DNA of 14,653 nt from Dehalococcoidia bacterium UBA5760 (lineage in GTDB: Bacteria > Chloroflexota > Dehalococcoidia > Dehalococcoidales > UBA5760). The stretch is from positions 1 through 14,653 of the forward strand of contig DIFA01000003.1 in assembly GCA_002418895.1 (NCBI GenBank). The letters are read 5' to 3'. The stretch's first letter is position 1, and each line of letters opens with the position of its first letter. The position numbers and the translations under genes are program-made. The notes under the pieces are model-generated. The model had not been told where the DNA came from. It saw only the letters and a list, made by a program, of their open reading frames with translations, and did no database searches. Positions 1-6,555 of this stretch are shown piece by piece.

Positions 1-389
<389 letters not shown>

Positions 390-431
390 AGGGAGAAAAC
401 AGGCGCTAAGTCTGTTATCTTCTAGGTCGAT

Positions 432-447
432 CTCTGATTAGTCAGAG
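432..447 (+). other. Small hairpin in the 16S-tRNA spacer
   Basis: A perfect 6-bp inverted repeat, CTCTGA / TCAGAG, with a TTAG loop lies between the 16S end and tRNA-Ile in the transcribed spacer. It could be a processing or pausing hairpin. No boxA/boxB motif is convincing beside it. The remainder of 390-520 shows no other feature. Confidence 0.45.
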
Positions 448-513
448 TAGGTCGCTTTCCTTCCGCTATCCAGAGGTTAAGGTTTCTTTTTCAAAGCAGG
501 ATGTGAACCGAGA

Positions 514-527
514 ATGGCCCGGGCCAT
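514..527. repeat. 14-bp perfect palindrome at the tRNA 5' junction
   Basis: The seven bases before the tRNA (ATGGCCC, 514-520) duplicate the 3' acceptor strand of the same tRNA (587-593). Because they abut the 5' acceptor strand GGGCCAT (521-527), they form the palindrome ATGGCCCGGGCCAT. The leader could therefore compete with the 3' acceptor strand, although a hairpin without a loop would have to open at its centre. Confidence 0.85.
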
Positions 528-597
528 TAGCTCAGCAGGTTAGAGCGCAGTCCTGATAAGACTGAGGTCCCTGGTTCGATCCCAGGATGGCCCACCA
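521..597 (+). tRNA. trnI: tRNA-Ile (anticodon GAT)
   Basis: A complete 77-nt cloverleaf can be drawn. The 7-bp acceptor pairs 521-527 GGGCCAT with 587-593 ATGGCCC. The D arm begins with GCTC at 530. The anticodon stem CAGTC/GACTG encloses the loop CTGATAA with anticodon GAT at 555-557. The variable loop is AGGTC and the T arm is CCTGG TTCGATC CCAGG. The discriminator is A594 and CCA is encoded at 595-597. It sits in the usual place for tRNA-Ile downstream of 16S, but no tRNA-Ala or 23S gene follows; the next gene is on the opposite strand 90 bases later. Confidence 0.98.
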
Positions 598-608
598 TGC
601 TGTACAAT

Positions 609-625
609 AGACAGAACTCCTGTCT
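609..625 (+). terminator. Weak candidate terminator after tRNA-Ile
   Basis: AGACAG / CTGTCT form a 6-bp stem with a 5-nt loop 12 bases after the tRNA CCA, followed by TCTCATC, which is only mildly U-rich. Because a minus-strand gene ends at 687, the rRNA transcript should stop about here, and this is the only hairpin in the gap suited to it. A second short stem (GGTGA 674-678 / TCACC 687-691) overlaps the stop codon of the minus-strand gene. Neither has a proper T-run. Confidence 0.3.
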
Positions 626-686
626 TCTCATCCGGGATGCCACTGGGCTCGTAATCATTTGCTGCGTAGCTGTGGTGAGTCTTGCT

Positions 687-1760
687 TCACCAACCGTAGT
701 CTTCGGTAATGATTCCAGCCCGGTAAATCGTCCTTAACTTATGAAGCTTCATCAGTAAGGAAGGGTACTTGGCGATTTTTATTAACTGGGGATGGGGCTT
801 CACGCCATACTCGAACCCGGCCAAGAACTTCCCGATGTTGGCCAGGTCTTGACTACTGAAACTCATCAGGGTCTGCCTGGGCTTCAGCAGTACAGGATTG
901 GCCATCGGGTGATTCTTAACCTCAGCTTCATACGCTGCCAGGTTATCGATGTTTCTGACCAATATCTGGCTGGCGCAGATGATGGGAGTCAATCCGCCCA
1001 GCGAGGTAGGATTAGGCATAGCCGCCGCATCGCCGATTAAGGCGATGTTTTGCCGAACCAATTTCCCGATCCCCGAACCGGGAATAAATCCGGATTCCTT
1101 TTTGACTACAGTCTGCTTATCCAAACCCCGGTACCTCAGGAAGGAGTCGAGAGTGTCAAAGTCTCCTTCTATCCCCACATTAGCAACGCCAACCTTGGGG
1201 AATATCCAGGGATAACCGCAGCCAAATCTCTTATCAAAGTGAAATTCAATGTAGTCCATACCTGAGGTATCAAGCGCCAGCTGGTATTGCGATGCTGCAA
1301 CCAGTTTGTGCTTTATACCCAGATACCTGGCGATGAGGGAATCAGGGCCATCAGCTCCGATCAGAACACGGTAAGCAATGTGTTCTCCGTTCCCTAAACT
1401 AAGCCCGTGCTCATCTATATCTACGACATCCGAATCCAGCTTAATCTCGCCGCCTTTCAGCCTGATGTCTTCCGCCATTCCCCTGAGCCAATCAGTTCTA
1501 TCCAGAACAGCACACTCTTTAGGCACGAAGCTTGCGTAATCGCCGGGAAAGACCAGTTTGGCACCTTTCAGCACTCTTGATATATATGGTTCAGATCTAA
1601 ATGGTATCTGCTGCAGCGACTGGAGGCTGCAGCCCTCCGAACAGGCCTTTGACTTTACCTCGACACCCTTCTCCAGGACCAGCGGCCTTATGCCACGCTG
1701 GAGAAGGTTTAAGGCGGTAATCAGTCCGGCGGGGCCGGCGCCGACAATTACTACTTTCAT
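687..1760 (-). CDS. Geranylgeranyl reductase family FAD-dependent oxidoreductase
   Basis: This is a 357-residue soluble flavoprotein. The N-terminal dinucleotide-binding motif is G7-A-G9-P-A-G12, with Glu30 (LVLEK) at the end of strand 2 for the adenosine ribose. KACSEGC (Cys40, Cys44) follows, at the position of the K-C-G-E family motif. GADGPDS (135-141) and the second FAD motif LIGDAAAMPNPTSLGG (241-256) are present, and GYPWIFPK (182-189) matches the GYxWIFPK signature of geranylgeranyl reductases. Family members saturate isoprenoid chains, such as quinone tails or polyprenyl lipid precursors, using a low-potential donor; that substrate class is inferred from the family only. The ATG start is preceded by a weak GGTGCGAG ribosome site. 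It is the distal gene behind the transglutaminase-like gene, 199 bases away. It is otherwise isolated and points toward the rRNA locus. Confidence 0.88.
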   Translation of the reverse strand: MKVVIVGAGPAGLITALNLLQRGIRPLVLEKGVEVKSKACSEGCSLQSLQQIPFRSEPYISRVLKGAKLVFPGDYASFVPKECAVLDRTDWLRGMAEDIRLKGGEIKLDSDVVDIDEHGLSLGNGEHIAYRVLIGADGPDSLIARYLGIKHKLVAASQYQLALDTSGMDYIEFHFDKRFGCGYPWIFPKVGVANVGIEGDFDTLDSFLRYRGLDKQTVVKKESGFIPGSGIGKLVRQNIALIGDAAAMPNPTSLGGLTPIICASQILVRNIDNLAAYEAEVKNHPMANPVLLKPRQTLMSFSSQDLANIGKFLAGFEYGVKPHPQLIKIAKYPSLLMKLHKLRTIYRAGIITEDYGW

Positions 1761-1852
1761 ACTCGCACCGAAACCGATAATTCCCGATAGCCGGGCGGTT
1801 CTTTCTTAGTAAGAATACAATGGTTTCAGGAGCAGTTCAACTCGCCGGAGAG

Positions 1853-1894
1853 TATCCGGTTCCGGATATCATTGAGTTCTATTTAATACTCAAT
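1853..1894. repeat. Two adjacent inverted repeats in the spacer upstream of the reductase gene
   Basis: TATCCGG-TT-CCGGATA (1853-1868) is a perfect 7-bp-arm palindrome with a 2-base centre, the shape of a dimeric repressor site rather than of an RNA hairpin. Two bases later ATTGAGT (1871-1877) and ACTCAAT (1888-1894) form a 7-bp stem with an AT-rich 10-base loop, more like a weak transcript hairpin. A third palindrome, TTCTTA-G-TAAGAA, lies at 1803-1815. All fall in the 199-base gap between the transglutaminase-like gene (ending at 1960) and the reductase gene (starting at 1760). Either an operator for the reductase or a terminator for the upstream gene is possible. Confidence 0.6.
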
Positions 1895-1959
1895 CCAGGC
1901 ATACCGGGAGGACAATTGCACAATATAAGCAAGTGTGACAGAACAGTCCGTAGCAGCGT

Positions 1960-2511
1960 TTAGCGAGAAGCTCTTTGTCTTCTATAGTACGCCAGCTTCA
2001 GATTACTGACAAATCTAACCGGTATAAGGAGAGGATGATTGAAACATCTCTTATAATAATCCGGTATCTTGTTCCATCTGCCGATATATCTGGGATCTAT
2101 CAGGTGTGTCCCTGGCGATGTATCACCAAGCAAGTGAACGATTCCGCTATCAGGTGTGGGGTCCAGCGTAAGCCAATCCTTACCTATTCTGGCTTCTACC
2201 CAAAAATGACTGTTCAGGGTAGGTACTCTAGTTAGCGGTACGGAATCAGGTAGTGGCCTTCCTTCCATGTATTGTGCTGATATACCGTGCAGCTCAAGTA
2301 ATTCCCCGAGTAGCTCCGATTTGGCTCCGGAAGCCCCGGACATTTCAACTAATGTTTGCCCCGGTACGCCCCAATATGAAAAGCGATATAATACGTTATT
2401 TTTAACCCACTCATAGTCAACGACAGCCTGCTTTGCCTGGTCGTCGTAATCATTGTATTCACCGATATAAAGCTCTTTAGCGAGAGATGACAAGGAATCA
2501 GGATATATCAT
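1960..2511 (-). CDS. Transglutaminase-like domain protein, catalytic Cys replaced by Ser
   Basis: The 183-residue protein has the core of the transglutaminase/protease-like fold. MSGASGAKSELLGELLELHGI (57-77) matches the nucleophile helix, SHFWVEARIGKDWLTLDPTPD (101-121) carries the His strand (His102) and the Asp strand (Asp117). In active members the helix reads G-x-C; here the equivalent is G59-A60-S61, so the nucleophile position is Ser (codon TCC, one base from Cys TGC) while His and Asp remain. No signal peptide or membrane segment is visible. The start ATG has GAGG a few bases upstream, and an in-frame stop lies about 36 bases further upstream with no other ATG. The length is short for the family, so it may be a stand-alone core domain. 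A non-catalytic binding role or an unusual Ser hydrolase is possible; the substrate is unknown. Confidence 0.7.
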   Translation of the reverse strand: MIYPDSLSSLAKELYIGEYNDYDDQAKQAVVDYEWVKNNVLYRFSYWGVPGQTLVEMSGASGAKSELLGELLELHGISAQYMEGRPLPDSVPLTRVPTLNSHFWVEARIGKDWLTLDPTPDSGIVHLLGDTSPGTHLIDPRYIGRWNKIPDYYKRCFNHPLLIPVRFVSNLKLAYYRRQRASR

Positions 2512-2768
2512 GCGCCCTCGTCGTACAAGATGCGGAGATTTTCATAGTGCGGCAACCTCTCAATACTAAAAAATATTCGGCTCAATCCCGGTTGCATTCA
2601 GGCTATACTATATTAATCCATATTAATCCATTTCATTTTATTACGGTTTCATCGATACATACAAATCGCTATTTTGTTTATTCAACTTATTCAACAATTT
2701 TATCCACCCATGTTTTATCTAGAAGGCTGAACCTTGTTAAAAAATACTGACTATGCTAATTTAAACCA
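2512..2768. other. AT-rich divergent spacer with two short tandem repeats
   Basis: This 257-base gap separates the transglutaminase-like gene (-) from the HEPN-like gene (+) and must contain promoters for both. It is visibly richer in A+T than its surroundings. TATTAATCCA is repeated twice head to tail at 2611-2630, and TTATTCAAC twice at 2678-2695. TATGCT at 2752-2757 could be a -10 for the plus-strand gene, but no -35 lies at a proper distance. No ribosome site is evident before 2769. An 87-codon plus-strand frame across the gap has no family resemblance and is not annotated. Confidence 0.55.
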
Positions 2769-3497
2769 ATGCCAGATATGGAAAGTCAAATCATTAGTAA
2801 TGGGGTTCCGAAAGGATTCACCGATCTGCGACAAAATTTGATTAGCCGCGCCGCTGTTATTCTCGAAGAGCTCGCCCCTGCCCAAGTTAAAGCGTTTAGG
2901 GAAACTATTTCACAAAGAAAAGGGCCCGAACATGGTCTTGCAGTATTAAGTGGAATTCATGACAATTCAGAGTTCAATAAATGGCGATGTATTTGCATTG
3001 ATTTGTTGGACTTAGAGCTGCAAATGCACAGACTGGAAAATTCTTTGCTGTTATTGAAATCCCCTACTGTTTCATTCCTGAGCAACGGCTCATGGGTTGA
3101 CTACCACTTCAATACATGGGCAATTCTAATGCAAGGTCTTTTATACAGAACAGAGAGACTTATTAAAGATGTTATCCGCGTTGTTATAAGACCTGAAAGC
3201 TGCAACTGGAAACTTATTGAGAAACAAACTTTAGAGAAGATCGCAGATTTCCAGAAGCGTGTTAAGCTAATCCGAGACCCTATTGCTCATACACGTGGTG
3301 CTGTGGATGCTATTGCTGAAGATGGTCTCATTGAATCCTACATATTACTTTGCGGTAGGATACCTGCTTCGGAAATGTTTAATCAGATGGCATCTTTTCA
3401 GAAAAAATGGCACAAGCTGCTAAGCAGTACCTCAAGCACAATTATCAATGAGATAGGTCTAATATGCGAAAGACTATCCAAAGAACTCCCCGAATGA
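2769..3497 (+). CDS. Hypothetical protein, possible HEPN-like all-helical domain
   Basis: The 242-residue protein is not recognised. It looks predominantly helical, with no signal peptide or membrane segment. A long amphipathic helix (about 112-140, HFNTWAILMQGLLYRTERLI) is followed by a basic helix and then R169-D170-P-I-A-H174. That R-(polar)-x3-H pattern, at the start of a late helix, matches the RxxxxH motif of HEPN domains found in many RNases of toxin-antitoxin and defence systems. No nucleotidyltransferase partner or antitoxin gene is adjacent. The start at 2769 has no clear Shine-Dalgarno; a second ATG three codons on (2778) is equally plausible. The gene is AT-rich relative to the genes downstream, which together with its isolation suggests acquisition by transfer. 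The HEPN assignment rests on one motif and is tentative. Confidence 0.6.
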   Translation: MPDMESQIISNGVPKGFTDLRQNLISRAAVILEELAPAQVKAFRETISQRKGPEHGLAVLSGIHDNSEFNKWRCICIDLLDLELQMHRLENSLLLLKSPTVSFLSNGSWVDYHFNTWAILMQGLLYRTERLIKDVIRVVIRPESCNWKLIEKQTLEKIADFQKRVKLIRDPIAHTRGAVDAIAEDGLIESYILLCGRIPASEMFNQMASFQKKWHKLLSSTSSTIINEIGLICERLSKELPE

Positions 3498-3685
3498 ACC
3501 AGAAATATATTAACGAACATTAAGCCATAAAGTTTAGCGTAGCGATTGGCTAAAGCATCAGATTCTTCCTTGTCTTGCGCTGCTAGGGAAATCAGCTCCA
3601 CTTTTGTCATGTGTCTTGGCAAACCTCTTTTAACTTCTGCACTTCCGTAGTAGAATATGGCGGAACTCTCAAGGAGGTTTCAATT

Positions 3686-4186
3686 ATGGAGGTCTTAGTA
3701 GCCTACATGTCCAAGACTGGCAACACAAAGAAGGTAGCCGAAGCTATCTACGGGGAAATCATTGCTGAAAAAGAGATCAAGCCAATAGATAAGGTTGAGA
3801 GTATTGAGGGTTATGACCTCGTCTTTCTTGGTTTCCCGATTCATGCCCAGGGTCCAGACAAGAAGACTACCAAACTGCTGAAAAAGCTCTGCATTAACGG
3901 TAAGAAGATAGCCCTATTCATAACTCATTGTGCCCCCGAAGAAGCGGAGGAACTCTCATCGTGGCTTGGCAAATTCAGGCAGGATGCCAACAGAGCAGAC
4001 ATAGTAGATATGTTCAACTGCCAGGGAGAATTGAGCAAGACTGTGAAGCGCTTCATGTCGATATACCCGAACGCACAGATTCGCTCATGGGCTAGAAAAG
4101 ACAACAGCAAAGGCCAACCCGACGAAAGTCGACTTCAGAAAGCGCGTACCTTTGCCAAGGATGTGATGGAAAAGGTCAGCACGTAG
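3686..4186 (+). CDS. Flavodoxin family protein
   Basis: This 166-residue protein has the flavodoxin FMN phosphate loop S9-K-T-G-N-T14 after the first strand (MEVLVAYM). The second core strand and loop YDLVFLGFPIHAQGP and the third strand KKIALFITHCAP follow in the normal spacing. The last helix ends at the C-terminus, the usual short-chain length. Flavodoxins carry one FMN and shuttle electrons between cytoplasmic redox enzymes. The start was chosen at 3686 because AAGGAGG lies 8 bases before that ATG; the same frame is open further upstream to 3611 but that extension is unlike the family. It is the first of three plus-strand redox genes, with 138 bases to the next. His64-Ala-Gln occupies the loop where classical flavodoxins place an aromatic residue over the flavin, so flavin contacts may differ. 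Confidence 0.85.
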   Translation: MEVLVAYMSKTGNTKKVAEAIYGEIIAEKEIKPIDKVESIEGYDLVFLGFPIHAQGPDKKTTKLLKKLCINGKKIALFITHCAPEEAEELSSWLGKFRQDANRADIVDMFNCQGELSKTVKRFMSIYPNAQIRSWARKDNSKGQPDESRLQKARTFAKDVMEKVST

Positions 4187-4324
4187 AGACTAAGATACAG
4201 GCTGTTTGTGAATGCCGGGTAGAGATGGGGCTATAGCTTGGGATTAGAGTGATTAACCACAATACTTGCGGACCGGAGACCAGGAAATCCGTGGCAAGCG
4301 ATGGAACTAATGGAGGGAACCTTG

Positions 4325-4825
4325 ATGTTAGGAAGCTTCGCAACTATAAAGATCGAGTATTTTCACGCTTCACACTATGGAAATGGAGCCATGGTCGCTG
4401 AAGAATTTGAGAAGCAGATGGAAGCCAGGGGAGTTAAGGTCGGCGTCCATCACGTGCGGGATGTGAAACCGAATGAGATCCCACCAGCCGACCTATATTT
4501 GTTCAGCTCACCCGGTCGCATGGGTAGGCCCATCGGCGACATGCGGAGTTTCTTGAAAAAGGCTGCCTTGCCGCCAGGCGCCAAATATGCGATCCTTACC
4601 ACCGAACCCGCGCCTAAGCCAGACAAAAAGACGGGAAGGATACCTACCGATGAGGAACAGTGCAGGTGGCAACGCGTGATTCCCATCATGAATAAGATGC
4701 TGCAGGAAAAGGGTCTGGTCAAGGTCACCGAGGGCAAGATTTATGTTACCGATATCAAGGGGCCACTGGAAGAGGGCTGGCAAAAGAAAGTGGCAGACTT
4801 TGCATCCCGGATCACACTACCCTAA
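4325..4825 (+). CDS. Flavodoxin-like domain protein, degenerate FMN loop
   Basis: A second 166-residue flavodoxin-fold protein, clearly diverged from its neighbour. The first strand IKIEYFHAS is followed by S16-H-Y-G-N-G21 in place of the usual S-x-T-G-N-T, then a helix AMVAEEFEKQMEARG, and strands ADLYLFSSPGRMGRP and AKYAILTTEPAP typical of the fold. The start at 4325 is preferred because GGAGGG lies 7 bases upstream; a further ATG at 4301 in the same frame has no such site. A 58-base gap leads to the FAD oxidoreductase, so the two are probably co-transcribed. It may bind FMN weakly or differently, or act as a structural or electron-transfer partner of the flavoenzyme. A weak promoter-like pair TTGGGA/AATACT with 17-base spacing (4238-4266) precedes it. 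Confidence 0.75.
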   Translation: MLGSFATIKIEYFHASHYGNGAMVAEEFEKQMEARGVKVGVHHVRDVKPNEIPPADLYLFSSPGRMGRPIGDMRSFLKKAALPPGAKYAILTTEPAPKPDKKTGRIPTDEEQCRWQRVIPIMNKMLQEKGLVKVTEGKIYVTDIKGPLEEGWQKKVADFASRITLP

Positions 4826-4883
4826 ACCCCTGGCAGAGCAGGATTATTACGGTCGCCAAAACAAGACTCTGGAAGGAAGATCA

Positions 4884-6380
4884 ATGGCCAAGTCAATAAT
4901 CATAATCGGATCTGGTATGGGTGGTATGGCTGCCGGGATCTATGGTCAGATTAACGGCTACGACACCCAGATTTTTGAGATGCACACCAAACCGGGAGGG
5001 CAATGTACCTCATGGAGACGCAAGGGCTACACCTTCGACGCCTGCATGCACCATTTCTTCGGCTGCAAGCCGGACTCGAGTGCGTATCGGCTGTGGCACG
5101 AACTTGGCGCGATGCCTCGAGAACTGGTAACTGTCGAAGCTTGTACGGCCGTCGCCTCGCCGGACGGAAAAATGTTCATAGATTATTACGATCTTGAGAG
5201 GCTGGAAGAGACTCTACTCAAGTTGTCTCCGGCAGACTCAAAGGCAATTAAGCAATATGTGGGTGCTATCGAGGCATTTTCCAAGAGTAAAATCGGTGAT
5301 ATTATGCTCGAGGGATCAATCCGGACAATGATGCTGAGATTTCCTGCAATGCTTTCCGTCCGAAAATGGATGAAGATGGACATGCGCTGTTTTGCGAAAC
5401 GGTTCTCCGACCCCTTTCTTAGAAAAGCTTTTGCTGAACTCGTCTATTCAAATCCGGATGGTCCCCTCTTCTTTCACCTTTTAAGGCATGCCGGCGGATT
5501 AGACGGTGACATCCGATGGCCAGTGGGCGGAGCCACTGAATTTGCGAAATCTATCGAGAGGCGCTACCTGGCTTTAGGAGGGAAGGTAAATTACAGCAGT
5601 CAGGTCGAGAAGATTCTGGTCGAGAACGACAAGGCGGTGGGAATCAGACTTGCTGACGGGAGCGAGCATAGGGCGGACGTTGTTATCTCAAACGCTGACG
5701 GGCGTAAGACGATTCTCAATATGCTGGATGGCAAGTACATAAACGATACCGTGCGTGACTACTGCACACCATTGGCCGATGAAACCCCCTTTGCTATTGA
5801 CGTTTTTCTGGGGGTTAATCGTGACTTAACCGCCGAGCCTTCGTCCCTGGTATTGTTGCTCGAACAGCCGGTGACTATAGCCAACCACAAATACGATAGC
5901 ATTGAGACGCAGCTATACGGTTTCGACAAAAGCATGGCCCCGCCCGGTAAGGGTACCATAAAGGTTGAGCTTCTGGCCAGCTACACCTACTGGAAACAAC
6001 TCTACAATGGCGATAGAGACGAATACAGACAGCAAAAGCAGCAGGTCGCTGAACAGGTAATCGATATCCTGGATAATCACTTCCCGGGGCTGAGGAACCA
6101 AGTAGAAATTATCGACGTCTCGACTCTGATGACGTGGGAGCGCTATATGGGAGGAACACAGGGGTGGTTCAATTTCCCGAATAGGAAGTTTGAATTCAGC
6201 ATGAAGGCAGAGCTTTCGGATAAGAAATTCAAGACAACACTACCGGGTCTATCCAATTTCTACTTTGTTGGAGTGTGGGCCACGATGATGGGTTCCCTCT
6301 TCGATAATGCCAACTCAGGAAAGACAACCATTCGGCGCATCTGCAAGAAAGACGGCAAAAAGTTCATCATTTCAGAATAA
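4884..6380 (+). CDS. Phytoene desaturase-like (CrtI family) FAD-dependent oxidoreductase
   Basis: The 498-residue flavoenzyme begins with a Rossmann FAD motif G9-S-G11-M-G-G14 and Glu32 at the end of strand 2, then KPGGQCTSW, the conserved segment after the first FAD region in CrtI/amine-oxidase-like enzymes. A middle region has GGATEFAKSIERRYLALGG and ADVVISNADG, and the C-terminal FAD-binding end reads GLSNFYFVGVWATMMGSLFDNANSG. The length is normal for the family. Members desaturate, saturate or isomerise lipid and isoprenoid chains; no carotenoid genes are nearby, so carotenoid synthesis is not implied. The start at 4884 follows GGAAGGAAG by 4-5 bases; the frame remains open upstream inside the preceding gene, but that part has no family resemblance. 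It closes the flavodoxin cluster, which suggests the flavodoxins serve it as redox partners (inference). Confidence 0.85.
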   Translation: MAKSIIIIGSGMGGMAAGIYGQINGYDTQIFEMHTKPGGQCTSWRRKGYTFDACMHHFFGCKPDSSAYRLWHELGAMPRELVTVEACTAVASPDGKMFIDYYDLERLEETLLKLSPADSKAIKQYVGAIEAFSKSKIGDIMLEGSIRTMMLRFPAMLSVRKWMKMDMRCFAKRFSDPFLRKAFAELVYSNPDGPLFFHLLRHAGGLDGDIRWPVGGATEFAKSIERRYLALGGKVNYSSQVEKILVENDKAVGIRLADGSEHRADVVISNADGRKTILNMLDGKYINDTVRDYCTPLADETPFAIDVFLGVNRDLTAEPSSLVLLLEQPVTIANHKYDSIETQLYGFDKSMAPPGKGTIKVELLASYTYWKQLYNGDRDEYRQQKQQVAEQVIDILDNHFPGLRNQVEIIDVSTLMTWERYMGGTQGWFNFPNRKFEFSMKAELSDKKFKTTLPGLSNFYFVGVWATMMGSLFDNANSGKTTIRRICKKDGKKFIISE

Positions 6381-6420
6381 TCATCGGTATGTTTCTTTAA
6401 ATCCAACTTTTTGAGTCAAA

Positions 6421-6473
6421 GTTCACTAACGCAGACTGTCACAAAAAATGGGGCACAATCTGCGTTAGCGAAC
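6421..6473. repeat. Long imperfect inverted repeat between convergent genes
   Basis: GTTCACTAACGCAGA (6421-6435) and TCTGCGTTAGCGAAC (6459-6473) pair over 15 positions with a single A/C mismatch. The 23-base loop holds an A6 run. It begins 41 bases after the oxidoreductase stop and ends 83 bases before the stop of the convergent dehydratase gene. No T-run follows either outer arm, so it is not a classical intrinsic terminator, though position suits a bidirectional transcription barrier. A small mobile repeat (MITE/REP type) is an alternative. No transposase is nearby. The rest of 6381-6555 shows nothing else. Confidence 0.85.
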
Positions 6474-6555
6474 ATAACTTGGACATGACAATTGCCTGAA
6501 GTTGATAATGATTAGCCGCCGTTGTCTTACATTATCTCTAAAAGCAGCATCACAT

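Noticed and set aside
598..686. Search for tRNA-Ala or the 5' end of 23S rRNA after tRNA-Ile
   Set aside because: No cloverleaf and no 23S start motif are present before the opposite-strand gene.
2487..2750. An 87-codon plus-strand frame in the divergent spacer
   Set aside because: Low-complexity AT-rich composition, starts inside the opposite-strand gene, no ribosome site and no family resemblance.
3398..3622. A minus-strand frame of 74 codons overlapping the end of the HEPN-like gene
   Set aside because: The first 30 residues look protein-like (start TTG at 3622 or ATG at 3610), but the rest is antisense to the plus-strand gene, the ribosome site is poor and no family is recognised; at most a decayed fragment.
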